Counted from the stretch's first letter, positions 1 to 7,792 are shown. The stretch is DNA of 26,432 nt from UBA1367 sp040268355 (GCA_040268355.1 JAWRIT010000007.1:1-26432); one strand, 5' to 3'. Numbers and translations are program-made. The notes: generated from the sequence alone by a model not told the origin.

Positions 1-59
<59 letters not shown>

Positions 60-83
60 GTATCGGTCGGGGTGCCGTGTCGA

Positions 84-431
84 TCAGAAGGTCCCGCCGT
101 TCCAGCCCCACCGACTGGCCGCCATGGGATGGAAGGTCACATAGACCTGGTCGGCCGGGACGCTGGCATGGCGGGAGAGGATGTCGCAAAGCCGCGCGGA
201 GAAGGCGGCGCAGCCCTCGTCTGGCGTGTCGCCGATCATGGAGAAGGAGACGTAGGCGCCCTGGTCCAGCTTGCGGCCGCCTAGCCACAGGTCGTAGCCG
301 TCGGCGATGCCCACCATAAGGAAGCCCTCGCCCTTGCCAAAGACCGAGACCGCCTCCCCGAGCTCCGTCTTGATGGCCTCCTTGGCCTCGTCTGTGAGGG
401 CAGCGGTGATGCGAGCGTCAACGAAGGGCAT
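84..431 (-). CDS. MIF-like tautomerase family protein
   Basis: 115 aa, the usual length of a macrophage migration inhibitory factor (MIF)/phenylpyruvate tautomerase subunit. After loss of Met1 the N-terminus is Pro2 (MPFVDARIT), the catalytic base of the superfamily, and Lys33 sits where MIF has its active-site Lys32. The C-terminal part VYVTFHPMAASRWGWNGGTF follows the MIF pattern of a Val-Tyr strand, a Met-Ala-Ala turn and a final Gly-Trp-Asn-x-x-Thr-Phe. The family forms trimers in the cytosol and tautomerises small keto/enol acids; the natural substrate in bacteria is generally unknown. The start has a strong AAAGGAG six bases upstream and a TACAAT box further up. No CXXC redox motif is visible. 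The family call is secure and the substrate is not. Confidence 0.85.
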   Translation of the reverse strand: MPFVDARITAALTDEAKEAIKTELGEAVSVFGKGEGFLMVGIADGYDLWLGGRKLDQGAYVSFSMIGDTPDEGCAAFSARLCDILSRHASVPADQVYVTFHPMAASRWGWNGGTF

Positions 432-473
432 GACGGCTCCTTTCTGGTTGGGAGGATGCGCTGTCGTGAGCCC

Positions 474-479
474 ATTGTA
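474..479 (-). promoter_or_regulatory. Likely -10 box of the tautomerase gene
   Basis: On the minus strand this reads TACAAT, five of six to the sigma-70 consensus, about 43 bases before the tautomerase start. No convincing -35 is seen 16-18 bases further upstream, so this is a partial promoter call. Confidence 0.4.
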
Positions 480-547
480 GTGCGTCTGGCGCTCGTCCGA
501 GCAGGCGCCGGACCACGACCGGACGGCGGGTCGCAGGACCTCGCGCC

Positions 548-1603
548 CTACGAGAGGTGCGCCAGCAGCTCCTCCATAACGGCGACCACGCGCTCCAGGC
601 CGCGCGCGTCCTGCTCGCCAAACCGTGCGAGCGACGTGCTGTCGAGGTCAAGCACCCCGCTGACCCGCCCCTGCTCGTGAATGGGAACCACCACCTCGCT
701 TCGCGAGGCGGCGTCGCAGGCGATGTGGTCCGCACGGGCGTGGACGTCGGGAACGACCTGCGTGGCGTCGGATGCCGCGGCCGTACCGCAGACGCCACGC
801 CCCCAACCGATGCGCGTGCAGGCCACCTTGCCCTGAAAGGGCCCCAGCACCAGCTCGTCACCCACCGCCAGGTAGAAGCCCACCCAGCTCACGTCCGGGA
901 GCTCCTCGGCGAGCAGGGCGGTGGCGTTGGCGAGCACCGGCAGGCGCAGCGTCTCGCCCTCGGCCAGGGCCCGCAGTCGCGCGCAGAGCAGGTCATAGTC
1001 GACGACGGGCGCCGCAGGGGCGGCCGTCTCGTCCTCCGGCGCCTCCTGGTCCTCCATGGCGTCGTCCGTCTCGTCGCGGACGAGCACCACGCGCTCGATG
1101 GCGTCGTAGCGCGGACGATCCCCCGAGAGGTCCGAGGAGAACAGCGTCACCGTGTCGATGCGACCCGACTCGACCTCGGGCATGGGCAGCTCCCCCTCTC
1201 CGATGTCCGCCGCGCGCATGAGCGTGACATGTGGGACGAAGGCCGCCGGATCAAAGGACAGCCCCGCCTCCGCCAAACACTCGCGCACGTCTCCCGCAAG
1301 ACCCGCCAGCTCGTCCACCCCGCGCGCGAAGCCCTGCCAGAGCGTCGCGCGGCGGGCGCGGCCGAACGAGCCCAGCGCGCCCAGCGTCGAGGTGATCGGC
1401 GGCTGCGCGGCGCAGGCCTCGCGCAGGACCTCGCACACGAGCCCCACGCGGTCGGCGGGAACCTCGCCGAGAAACGCCAACGTCACGTGAAAGCTGTCCG
1501 GGGCCACGAAGCGACCGCGCACTCGCTCGCGCAGGCGCGCGGAGGTCTCGCTCAGCGCCTCATGGAGCGATTGTGGCAGCTCCGCCGCAATGAACAGTCT
1601 CAT
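548..1603 (-). CDS. RNA 2',3'-cyclic phosphodiesterase (ThpR) fused to free-methionine-(R)-sulfoxide reductase (MsrC)
   Basis: 351 aa in two parts. Residues 1 to about 175 are a 2H phosphoesterase of the ThpR/LigT family: N-terminus MRLFIAAELP and two HxTx motifs, HVTL at 39-42 and HVTL at 125-128, spaced as usual for an enzyme that opens 2',3'-cyclic phosphates on RNA ends. An acidic linker (about 178-197, rich in Glu, Asp, Ala, Pro) leads to residues 200-351, a complete GAF-type fRMsr domain closely similar to E. coli YebR (MsrC). LVLGPFQGKVAC, GRGVCGTA and HIACDAASRSE carry the three catalytic cysteines, Cys262, Cys272 and Cys296. This domain reduces free Met-(R)-sulfoxide. The start at 1603 is chosen because GGGAGGTT lies just upstream and MRLFIAA is the conserved ThpR N-terminus; an in-frame start at 1645 would add 14 unlike residues. 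Both parts look catalytically intact. It is divergent from asparaginase. Confidence 0.9.
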   Translation of the reverse strand: MRLFIAAELPQSLHEALSETSARLRERVRGRFVAPDSFHVTLAFLGEVPADRVGLVCEVLREACAAQPPITSTLGALGSFGRARRATLWQGFARGVDELAGLAGDVRECLAEAGLSFDPAAFVPHVTLMRAADIGEGELPMPEVESGRIDTVTLFSSDLSGDRPRYDAIERVVLVRDETDDAMEDQEAPEDETAAPAAPVVDYDLLCARLRALAEGETLRLPVLANATALLAEELPDVSWVGFYLAVGDELVLGPFQGKVACTRIGWGRGVCGTAAASDATQVVPDVHARADHIACDAASRSEVVVPIHEQGRVSGVLDLDSTSLARFGEQDARGLERVVAVMEELLAHLS

Positions 1604-1649
1604 GCGAACCTCCCAGGTCCCTGGCCTCGCGCCTGTGCCCGACACCCTC

Positions 1650-1655
1650 TACAAT
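1650..1655 (+). promoter_or_regulatory. Likely -10 box of asparaginase gene
   Basis: TACAAT in the 78-bp divergent spacer between the ThpR-MsrC fusion and the asparaginase gene, 26 bases before the ATG and upstream of its AAGGAGG. No clear -35 is seen at 16-18 bp. Confidence 0.4.
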
Positions 1656-1681
1656 GACGCAAACGAACGAAGGAGGCCAGT

Positions 1682-2683
1682 ATGAAACGGGTGCTTGTGG
1701 TCGCCACCGGGGGCACCATCGCCTCGCTGCCAGACGCCGGCGGCCTCACTCCCAAGCTCACCGGGAAGGAGCTGGTGGCGCGCATGCCGGAGGTCGGCGG
1801 GCTCTGCCACCTCGATGTCACGCAGCCCATGAACATCGACAGCACCAACATGCGCCCGCGCGACTGGATGCGCATCCGCGACGAGATCGTGGACGCCTAC
1901 GATCGCTACGACGCCTTCGTGGTGCTGCATGGGACCGACACCATGGCCTACACCGCAGCCGCCCTCTCCTACCTCATCCAGGGAAGCCCCAAGCCCATCG
2001 TGCTCACCGGCTCCCAGCAGCCCATGGCCAACCCCTTCACCGATGCCAAGCTCAATCTCTACCACAGCCTGCTCTGGGCGACCGACGACGCGAGCTCGGA
2101 CGTCGCCGTGGTCTTCGGCGGCACGGTCATCGCCGGCACCCGTGCCCGCAAGCAGCGCACCATGAGCTTCAACGCCTTCACGAGCGTCAACTACCCGCCC
2201 CTCGCCTACCTGAGGGGAGACCGCATCGTGCGGGAGGGAGGAGGTGCGGCTGGACGCGAAGACGACGCGCCGCGCATCTACGACCGGCTCGACGACCGCG
2301 TGATCGTGCTCAAGCTGACGCCCGAGCTGCGGCCGAGCATCTTCGGGCTGCTGCGCGCCGACTACCGGGCCATCATTCTGGAGACTTTCGGCGTCGGGGG
2401 CATTCCCGACTACGACGGCGGCTCGTTCCGCCGGGCCATCCTCTCGTGGGTGGAGTCGGGCCGCACGCTCGTGCTTACCACGCAGGTTCCCGAAGAGGGC
2501 CTTGACCTGGGTGTCTATGAGGTCGGACGCGATTGGGCCGACTGTGCCGGCATCCTGCTCGCGGCAGACATGACCGTCGAGGCGCTCGTGGCAAAGACGA
2601 TGTGGGCGCTCGCCGCCACAGGCGGCCCCGAGAAGGTCGCCGAGCGCTTCGGCCGTACGGTGAACCACGACCGGCTCGGCTGA
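1682..2683 (+). CDS. ansA: L-asparaginase, type I (cytoplasmic)
   Basis: 333 aa, the length of bacterial type I asparaginases. It hydrolyses L-asparagine to aspartate and ammonia. The N-terminal signature VVATGGTIAS contains nucleophile Thr12, and VLHGTDTMAYTA gives the second active-site pair Thr85-Asp86. Ser54/Thr55 (NIDSTNM) and the Arg-Lys around 156-157 (GTRARKQRT) complete the expected set. No signal peptide is present, so the protein is cytosolic (type I) rather than the secreted type II. The ATG is preceded by AAGGAGG at ideal spacing. The gene is monocistronic: upstream is the divergent fusion gene, downstream is a 700-bp non-coding region with repeats. Aspartate and ammonia release fits the amino-acid catabolic enzymes elsewhere in the window. 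Confidence 0.95.
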   Translation: MKRVLVVATGGTIASLPDAGGLTPKLTGKELVARMPEVGGLCHLDVTQPMNIDSTNMRPRDWMRIRDEIVDAYDRYDAFVVLHGTDTMAYTAAALSYLIQGSPKPIVLTGSQQPMANPFTDAKLNLYHSLLWATDDASSDVAVVFGGTVIAGTRARKQRTMSFNAFTSVNYPPLAYLRGDRIVREGGGAAGREDDAPRIYDRLDDRVIVLKLTPELRPSIFGLLRADYRAIILETFGVGGIPDYDGGSFRRAILSWVESGRTLVLTTQVPEEGLDLGVYEVGRDWADCAGILLAADMTVEALVAKTMWALAATGGPEKVAERFGRTVNHDRLG

Positions 2684-2698
2684 GCGCTCAGGAGCTAG

Positions 2699-2731
2699 CA
2701 CTGACACGGGGGAAGAGGCACCTCTGTGTCA
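2699..2731 (+). repeat. Palindromic intergenic repeat, left copy
   Basis: TGACAC at 2702-2707 pairs with GTGTCA at 2726-2731, and AGAGG at 2714-2718 pairs with CCTCT at 2721-2725, leaving a purine-rich bulge. The 20-base core GGAAGAGGCACCTCTGTGTC recurs on the opposite strand at 3330-3349. Such TGACAC-bounded GG-rich palindromes resemble REP-type repeats of Gram-positive anaerobes; that comparison is from memory. It lies 16 bases after the asparaginase stop. Confidence 0.7.
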
Positions 2732-2849
2732 CGCTCGCAGGGGGTGACAAGGGGAAGGTCATCGGGGTTGCCCGCGGGCCCGGTCCTGGGCCAGCACATC
2801 GATGCGCGTTGGGCCGCCACGCGCCGACATGAGCCTGGTTCTGCATGGC

Positions 2850-2985
2850 CCGTGGCTAGAGATTGGACTTTTGCGGTATTTTTTCGGGTGTCCCGAAGTA
2901 TCTCCGTCTCCCATCCTGCGGATCTTTCGCCCGATACTCCACTGGTCACGGAATTTCACCGCAAAAGTCTAATCTCTAGCCACGG
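2850..2985. repeat. 136-base inverted-repeat element (MITE-like or structured RNA)
   Basis: The first 28 bases (2850-2877, beginning CCGTGGCTAGAG and ending TTTTGCGGT) are the reverse complement of the last 28 (2958-2985), with one difference (G2865 against T2970) that would be a G-U pair in a rightward transcript. The 80-base interior has further short complementary pieces (AGTATC with GATACT, TCCG with CGGA). The element is much more AT-rich than its surroundings. No protein is encoded. Confidence 0.75.
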
Positions 2986-3059
2986 ACGACGCTTGACGCC
3001 CCCTCGCCGCGTCTCAAGCAGGGGGCCGATGGAGCACAGATGCGCTCATCATCGCCTTT

Positions 3060-3083
3060 ATGGGTAATTCGATGGGTAATTCG
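3060..3083. repeat. 12-bp perfect tandem duplication
   Basis: ATGGGTAATTCG occurs twice head to tail, at 3060-3071 and 3072-3083. Confidence 0.8.
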
Positions 3084-3281
3084 ACTCCGAAAGGCGCCAG
3101 AGTGGAAGCCCATGGGTCTCGCGGCACACGGCATGACGGCTCGCGAGCGCTGGCGCCCCGGCCTTCCCCGCGCCACGTCAGAGCTTGGGGCGGCTCCCAC
3201 GCCGGGCGTCTCGGCCCACCGCCCGCGCGCCACGCCTCGCGGCCTCACGAGGCCCTTGGGCGGGGCAGAAGGGCTGCCAGG

Positions 3282-3329
3282 AAAAATGGCACGGAGGAGG
3301 GGGCACCCCGCACCGGGCGCCCCCTCCTC
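3282..3329 (-). terminator. Probable leftward terminator of degV
   Basis: GAGGAGGGGGC (3294-3304) pairs with GCCCCCTCCTC (3319-3329), with an inner CCCG/CGGG. Read leftward, the hairpin is followed after seven bases by TTTTT (3286-3282). It lies about 70 bases downstream of the degV stop. Confidence 0.5.
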
Positions 3330-3374
3330 GACACAGAGGTGCCTCTTCCTCCGTGTCCCCCGTGCCAGTGTCAA
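3330..3374 (-). repeat. Palindromic intergenic repeat, right copy (inverted)
   Basis: Read on the minus strand it begins TTGACACTGGCACGGGGGA and ends with the core GAGGAAGAGGCACCTCTGTG plus TC. It shares 20 bases exactly with the left copy at 2711-2730 and has about 14 extra bases in the G-rich part. The two copies face each other across about 600 bp, like terminal inverted repeats. It starts 24 bases after the degV stop. Confidence 0.7.
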
Positions 3375-3397
3375 CCGGTGCCTATCCGACCGGGAGC

Positions 3398-4243
3398 CTA
3401 GGCCTCCTTGCCAAAGTAGGCGAGCAGGAACCCACCCGGTCCGGCATGCGTGCCGATCGTGGCGCCGACCGAGGAGACGGGCACCTCGCCCTTGCCCTCC
3501 CAGAGATCGGGGCAGCTCTTGAGGAACTGCCGCACGGGCTTGTCGGAGTTGCCCGTGTAGCCGATGCTCAGCGGGCGATCGAAGTCGAAGCCGCCGTTCT
3601 TGCGGACATGCTCGGCGACGATGGCGCGTCCCCCCTTGTGGCCGCGGGGCTTTTCGATGACCACGACCTTGCCGTCGGTGACGGTGATGACCGGCTTGAT
3701 GGACAGCATCGTGCCCAGCGCGGCGCTCACGTTGGAGATGCGCCCGCCCCGTCGCAGGTACTCGAGGGTGTCGAGCAGCGCCACGAAGCGGACCTGGTCC
3801 CGGCTGCGCTCGAGCTCCTCGACGATCTGCTGGGGCGTGGCTCCCTGCGCCGCACAGGCCAGGGCCACCTCCACCAGGACGCGGATGCCCACGCTCACCT
3901 GCATGCTGTCAAACACGTGAATCTTGTCGGGATGCTCGGCCGCCGCCGTACAAGCGCTCTCCCAGGTTCCCGACACCCCCGACGACATAGTGACGACCAC
4001 GGCCTCGTCCCCGGCGGCGACCAGCTCGTCGAAGACCTGGCTGTAGCGGAAGGGCGGGACCTGCCCGGTCGTGGGATTCTCGTTGCTCTTGGTCAGCAGG
4101 TCGAAGAAGTGCTCGTGCGAGAGGTCGACGCCGTCATGGTAGACGTCGTTGCCAAAGGCGACGGTCAGAGGAAGGACCGTCAGTCCTTCCAGCTCGCCCG
4201 GCAGAATGTCCGAGCCTGAGTCGGTGATGATACGAACGGCCAT
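3398..4243 (-). CDS. DegV family fatty-acid-binding protein
   Basis: 281 aa, typical for DegV/FakB proteins, which hold one fatty-acid molecule and in Firmicutes present it to the kinase FakA for phospholipid synthesis. Visible family features in order: MAVRIITDSGSDI at the N-terminus (the TDS lipid-head site), a TTGQVPP segment at the position of the usual TSQPxP, SSGVSGTWESA (the SSGLSGTY motif), HVFDSMQVSVG, and the GRISNVSAALGTMLSIKPVI domain joint followed by GKVVVIEKPRGHKGG. The start at 4243 is preferred: AAAGGTG lies just upstream and it aligns with the family N-terminus, whereas the in-frame ATG at 4360 would add 39 unrelated residues. Probably monocistronic, ending at the hairpin near 3294-3329. 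Confidence 0.92.
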   Translation of the reverse strand: MAVRIITDSGSDILPGELEGLTVLPLTVAFGNDVYHDGVDLSHEHFFDLLTKSNENPTTGQVPPFRYSQVFDELVAAGDEAVVVTMSSGVSGTWESACTAAAEHPDKIHVFDSMQVSVGIRVLVEVALACAAQGATPQQIVEELERSRDQVRFVALLDTLEYLRRGGRISNVSAALGTMLSIKPVITVTDGKVVVIEKPRGHKGGRAIVAEHVRKNGGFDFDRPLSIGYTGNSDKPVRQFLKSCPDLWEGKGEVPVSSVGATIGTHAGPGGFLLAYFGKEA

Positions 4244-4450
4244 GAGTGCACCTTTCAGAGGCGGTTTGTGTGATCGCCCAGGGAGCGGCGTCGTGCCTTT
4301 TGCCACCCCATGGGCCTGCGTCAAAGATTTTACGTCATTGAACTTGCGGGGACCACGCACAGACGCTTACGAAACCGTTCGGCAGCAGGCATGGGGGCGG
4401 AGACGGCCCTCGGCGGGTGCGGGCCGTCCGCAACCACAGGTCGGTGGTCC

Positions 4451-4711
4451 CTAGGAGTCGTCTCGTGCCGCCTTCACGGCCATGCGGGTGAACACGACCG
4501 CCACCCACGCGCACACCGCCGCGCGCGCCGCGAACATCACCGTAAAGGCCAGCTGTCCCACCTGCTCGATGAGAAGCCTTGACGACTCCCCCGGCCCAAG
4601 CAGCTCCCTCACGCCGTCCACGGCATAGACGCCACAGCTCAGCGCGCACACGGCGTACAACGCCACCCGCACCGGCCGGCGCTGCATGAACGAGTTCCAA
4701 CCATTGTCCAT
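4451..4711 (-). CDS. Small two-helix membrane protein, function unknown
   Basis: 86 aa. Two hydrophobic segments, about residues 13-33 and 51-75, are separated by a short polar stretch; the C-terminus is charged (KAARDDS). No enzymatic motif is seen. The ATG follows an AAAGGGG roughly nine bases upstream, and a TACACT box lies about 40 bases before the start. The same frame runs open further upstream, but that extension is antisense to the exonuclease gene and lacks membrane character, so the short form is preferred. Its nearest same-strand neighbour is degV, over 200 bp away, so shared transcription is doubtful. Family not recognised. Confidence 0.55.
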   Translation of the reverse strand: MDNGWNSFMQRRPVRVALYAVCALSCGVYAVDGVRELLGPGESSRLLIEQVGQLAFTVMFAARAAVCAWVAVVFTRMAVKAARDDS

Positions 4712-4751
4712 CACACGGCACCCCTTTCCCAAGACGGGCGATGCTGTCCTC

Positions 4752-4757
4752 AGTGTA
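4752..4757 (-). promoter_or_regulatory. Likely -10 box of the small membrane protein gene
   Basis: Reads TACACT on the minus strand, about 40 bases before the start at 4711. No clear -35. Confidence 0.35.
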
Positions 4758-4928
4758 GCCAATCGAGCGACGGGCGCCGTCGCCCGAGAGCTTCGACGCC
4801 CCCGCTCGCCGACCAGAGAGCGCCTCGGTCCGTCTCGGCCAATGACCTCGCGGCCCTTGGAGACGCACGGGTGGGTGTCGCAGGCTTGTGCTAGGCTTTC
4901 GATGCACACGTCTCGCCGAAAGGTCACC

Positions 4929-5891
4929 ATGGTCCTTGCCGAAGCCATCGAGCTTGCCAACGCGTTCTCCCTGCCGGGATTCTTCTCTGACGACGTCACC
5001 CTCACCGAGGAGCGCCGCCGCAACGAGGAGGCCATCGGCCTGCTCATGGAGGCATGGTTCGCGGCGCCCAAGGGGCAGGAGCCCTTCTCCTTCGACCTCG
5101 TCCGCGCGCTGGCCGACCGCAACCGCAGCACCTGCGACGCCTACGGCACCGAGCGCCTGCGCGAGGTGTCCGGCACGAACCTGCAACGCAAGCTCCCCGA
5201 CAAGGACCTCGTCCATGCGGTCGCCAAGCTGCAGCGCAGACGCGACTCGCAGGTCGCGCGCACGGCGGGCGCGGGCGTGAGGGACTTGGGCATCGCCATG
5301 GCGGAGGCGCCGTTCAAGGGCGCCGTCATGGGCTTCGACCTCGAGACCACCGACCGCTACCCCGACCGCGGCTACATCATCAACCTGGGCCTGGCCTTCA
5401 TGGAGCTGAACGCAGACGCCGTTCCGCGCGAGGGCCACGCCTCCTACTTTGGCATCCCCGAGCTCTATCGCGACAAGGGCGTGCCGCTTGCCGACATCCA
5501 CCAGATCAGCTGGACGGACCTCGAGGGGAAGACCCCCTTCCGCGAGGACCAGAAGGTCCAGAAGGCGCTGCTTCGTGCCTTCTGCAAGCTCCCCTACATG
5601 GCCCACAACGCCGCCTTCGAGGACTCCTGGCTCATGCTGCACCTGGACGGCTACGCCGAGGCGCGCAAGGCAGGAAAGATCACCATCGTGGACTCGCGCG
5701 ACATCTGCCGGCGCATCGACGTGGACGGCCGCTCGCTTCCGCGCGAGTCGTTCCCCAACACCCTGGAGAACTGGGCGCTGCGACGCGGCACGCTAAAGCC
5801 CGGCGAGAAGGAGCGGCACCTGGGGCTCGATGACGTCTTCCTCATGCTGCGCACCGTGCAGGCGGAGCTCGTCCTGCGCAACATGCTCTGA
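4929..5891 (+). CDS. DnaQ-like 3'-5' exonuclease domain protein
   Basis: 320 aa. The C-terminal part (from about residue 130) has the motifs of a DEDDh exonuclease: FDLETTDRYPDRGYIINLG with Asp137 and Glu139 (Exo I), MAHNAAFEDSWL (Exo II region, with Glu-Asp rather than the common Phe-Asp), and ERHLGLDDVFLML (Exo III His and Asp). The N-terminal 130 residues are basic and helical, not recognised, and may bind nucleic acid or a partner. The ATG at 4929 is chosen for the GAAAGGT just before it; an in-frame ATG at 4902 would add nine residues with no better ribosome site. The function is likely nucleotide removal from DNA or RNA ends, in repair or turnover. It is not the polymerase III epsilon subunit, judging by the unusual N-terminus. 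Confidence 0.8.
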   Translation: MVLAEAIELANAFSLPGFFSDDVTLTEERRRNEEAIGLLMEAWFAAPKGQEPFSFDLVRALADRNRSTCDAYGTERLREVSGTNLQRKLPDKDLVHAVAKLQRRRDSQVARTAGAGVRDLGIAMAEAPFKGAVMGFDLETTDRYPDRGYIINLGLAFMELNADAVPREGHASYFGIPELYRDKGVPLADIHQISWTDLEGKTPFREDQKVQKALLRAFCKLPYMAHNAAFEDSWLMLHLDGYAEARKAGKITIVDSRDICRRIDVDGRSLPRESFPNTLENWALRRGTLKPGEKERHLGLDDVFLMLRTVQAELVLRNML

Positions 5892-5922
5892 GGCCCTCCT
5901 GCGAACGTGAGGGACCTTTCGC

Positions 5923-5947
5923 GGGCGACCTCCGGTGGCGGTCGCCC
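5923..5947 (+). terminator. GC-rich stem-loop after the exonuclease gene
   Basis: GGGCGACC (5923-5930) pairs with GGTCGCCC (5940-5947) across a nine-base loop, 31 bases after the stop. There is no T run, so termination is only suggested. Confidence 0.3.
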
Positions 5948-6088
5948 CGCAGGCGCCGCCCGCTGGGCGCGACGGCAGCGCCCTTTGAGCGGCCCTTGGG
6001 CGACAAGACGGCCACCGTGGCCCCACCGGCGAGCTATCATCCTTGCAGTGGCGTCAAGTGTGCCTGCCCAGCACGGAGAGGAGCCATC

Positions 6089-6478
6089 ATGCGCGTACTG
6101 CTCGTCTACAACGACGGTCTGGTCGATTCCTTTGACACGATCGACGACCCCACCCAATACTACGCCCACGCCCAGCTCGTAACCTTCCTGGAGGAGAGCG
6201 ACGAGCAGGAGGGGCGCTTCGAGTGCGGCATCAACCTGATTCCCATCATTCGCAGCGCGGCGCACGAGCAGCCCGCCATCCGTCGCATCTGCAGCGCGAC
6301 CTTCACCTCGGACTACCCGCACGGGTCGCGCCCCTCGATCCGGGTGGTGTGCTCGATGATCGACGGCCTGGAGAAGCTCATCGTCGATGGGGCCGTCATC
6401 TGGGAGGGCGAGCCCGCCCCCTACATCTCCGATGACAACTACGCCCACGCGTACGTGGAGCGCAGCGAGCGCCGCTAG
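6089..6478 (+). CDS. Conserved-looking protein of unknown function
   Basis: 129 aa, acidic and soluble, beginning MRVLLVYNDGLVDSFDTIDD and ending in a charged ERSERR. It has no signal peptide, membrane segment or metal-binding cluster. The ordered alternation of hydrophobic and polar residues (IRVVCSMIDGLEKLIVDGAV) suggests a small alpha/beta fold. The ATG is preceded by GAGAGGAG at good spacing; an in-frame start at 5996 would extend over the intergenic hairpin region and has no ribosome site. It lies between the exonuclease and alanine dehydrogenase genes on the same strand with gaps near 200 bp, so it is probably its own unit. Family not recognised. Confidence 0.65.
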   Translation: MRVLLVYNDGLVDSFDTIDDPTQYYAHAQLVTFLEESDEQEGRFECGINLIPIIRSAAHEQPAIRRICSATFTSDYPHGSRPSIRVVCSMIDGLEKLIVDGAVIWEGEPAPYISDDNYAHAYVERSERR

Positions 6479-6662
6479 CTGACGTCGTCGCCTGCCGCAG
6501 TCGATCTTGCCGCACGGGGGACGCGTCGTGGCCTTACCCGCCGAGCGCCTGCGCACGACGGCACCTCCTGCGTCCGCAGGGGTTCGACATAAAACAGAAA
6601 CAGCGCTGGGCTACCATGGCCCACGGCCTTTTGGCCACCGCATCAACGAATTGGAGCCTCCC

Positions 6663-7778
6663 ATGAGAATCGGTTGCGTCAAAGAGATCAAGAACAACGA
6701 GTTCCGCGTCGGCCTCACCCCAGACAACGTCAAGAGCTACGTCGCGGCGGGCCACGAGGTGCTCATCGAGGCGGGCGCCGGCGAGGGAAGCGGCTTTGCC
6801 GACGCCGAGTACGAGCAGGCCGGTGCCGCCATGGTCGCCGACGCGGCATCGATCTGGGCATCCGTCGACATGATGGTCAAGGTCAAGGAGCCGCTCCCCG
6901 AGGAGTGGCCGCTCTTCCGCGAGGGCCTGGTGCTCTACACCTACTTCCATCTGGCCGCAGACCAAAAGCAGCTGGACGCACTCCTGGCCGCCAAGGTCAA
7001 GGCCGTGGCCTACGAGACCCTGCAGGAGGAGGACGGCAGTCTGCCGCTGCTCGCCCCCATGAGCCAGATCGCCGGTCGTCTCTCCATCCAGGAGGGCGCC
7101 AAGTATCTGGAGAAGCGCTTTGGTGGTGCGGGCGTGCTGCTCGCCGGCGTTCCCGGCACGCCCAAGGCCAACGTGGTCATTTTGGGCGGTGGCACGGTGG
7201 GCACGAACGCCTGCCGGATCGCCGTGGGCATGGGGGCCAACGTCACCATCCTCGACATCTCGCTCAAGCGCCTCGAGCAGCTGGACCACCTCTTTGGCAG
7301 CCAGATTCAGACGCTCGTCTCCACCGACTCCAATGTGGATCGGGCCGTGCACGACGCCGACCTGGTCATCGGCTCGGTGCTCATCCCGGGTGCCGCGACG
7401 CCCAAACTCTTCAGGCGCTCGCACCTCTCCCACATGAAGAACGGCGCCGTCTTTGTGGACGTGGCCATCGACCAGGGCGGCTGCGGGGAGAGCTCGCACG
7501 TGACCACCCACGACGACCCCATCTATGTGGAGGAGGGCGTGGTCCACTATGCCGTGGGCAACATGCCTGGAGCCGTCCCGCGGACCTCCACGATCGCCCT
7601 CACCAACGCCACGCTGGGCTACGGTCTTAAGATCGCGGCTGAGGGGCTGGAGACCGCCTGCCGGGAAAGCGACGTGATCTGCTCGGCCGTCAACACCTAC
7701 GATGGCAAGCTGACCTGCAAGAACCTTGCGGACAGCTTCCAGGGCTACGACTACGTGGACATCCACGACCTGCTCTAG
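6663..7778 (+). CDS. ald: Alanine dehydrogenase
   Basis: 371 aa, the standard length. It interconverts L-alanine + NAD+ + water with pyruvate + ammonia + NADH. The N-terminus MRIGCVKEIKNNEFRVGLTP is the family signature; the MVKVKEPLPEE segment carries the substrate lysine and YTYFHLAAD the catalytic histidine. The NAD-binding Rossmann site is VVILGGGTVGTNACRIAVG, and the C-terminal block from AVGNMPGAVPRTST to NATLGYG is typical. The ATG at 6663 has GGAG seven bases upstream and aligns with the family start; the longer open frame from 6507 does not. The 184-bp leader contains two short palindromes (CCTGCGTCCGCAGG near 6568, GGCCTTTTGGCC at 6625) that could be operators. A strong hairpin follows the stop. 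Confidence 0.96.
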   Translation: MRIGCVKEIKNNEFRVGLTPDNVKSYVAAGHEVLIEAGAGEGSGFADAEYEQAGAAMVADAASIWASVDMMVKVKEPLPEEWPLFREGLVLYTYFHLAADQKQLDALLAAKVKAVAYETLQEEDGSLPLLAPMSQIAGRLSIQEGAKYLEKRFGGAGVLLAGVPGTPKANVVILGGGTVGTNACRIAVGMGANVTILDISLKRLEQLDHLFGSQIQTLVSTDSNVDRAVHDADLVIGSVLIPGAATPKLFRRSHLSHMKNGAVFVDVAIDQGGCGESSHVTTHDDPIYVEEGVVHYAVGNMPGAVPRTSTIALTNATLGYGLKIAAEGLETACRESDVICSAVNTYDGKLTCKNLADSFQGYDYVDIHDLL

Positions 7779-7792
7779 CGACGCCCGTCGCA

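Larger units (their letters stand above)
2684..3397. other. Gene-free 0.7-kb region with nested inverted repeats
   Basis: Between convergent asparaginase and degV genes. No frame here has a ribosome site or a recognisable product. It holds a palindromic repeat at each end in opposite orientation, a 136-base inverted-repeat element at 2850-2985, a 12-bp tandem duplication at 3060-3083, a short palindrome GGCCTCACGAGGCC at 3241-3254, and a probable leftward terminator at 3282-3329. The part around 2860-2975 is AT-rich compared with its surroundings. Confidence 0.7.

Noticed and set aside
2759..2959. Minus-strand 66-codon frame spanning the 136-base element
   Set aside because: It runs through an inverted-repeat arm, has no ribosome site and no protein-like character.
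3060..3401. Plus-strand frame MGNSMGNSTPKG... in the repeat region
   Set aside because: Composed of the 12-bp duplication and GC-rich repeats, overlaps the degV 3' end, no ribosome site, no recognisable product.
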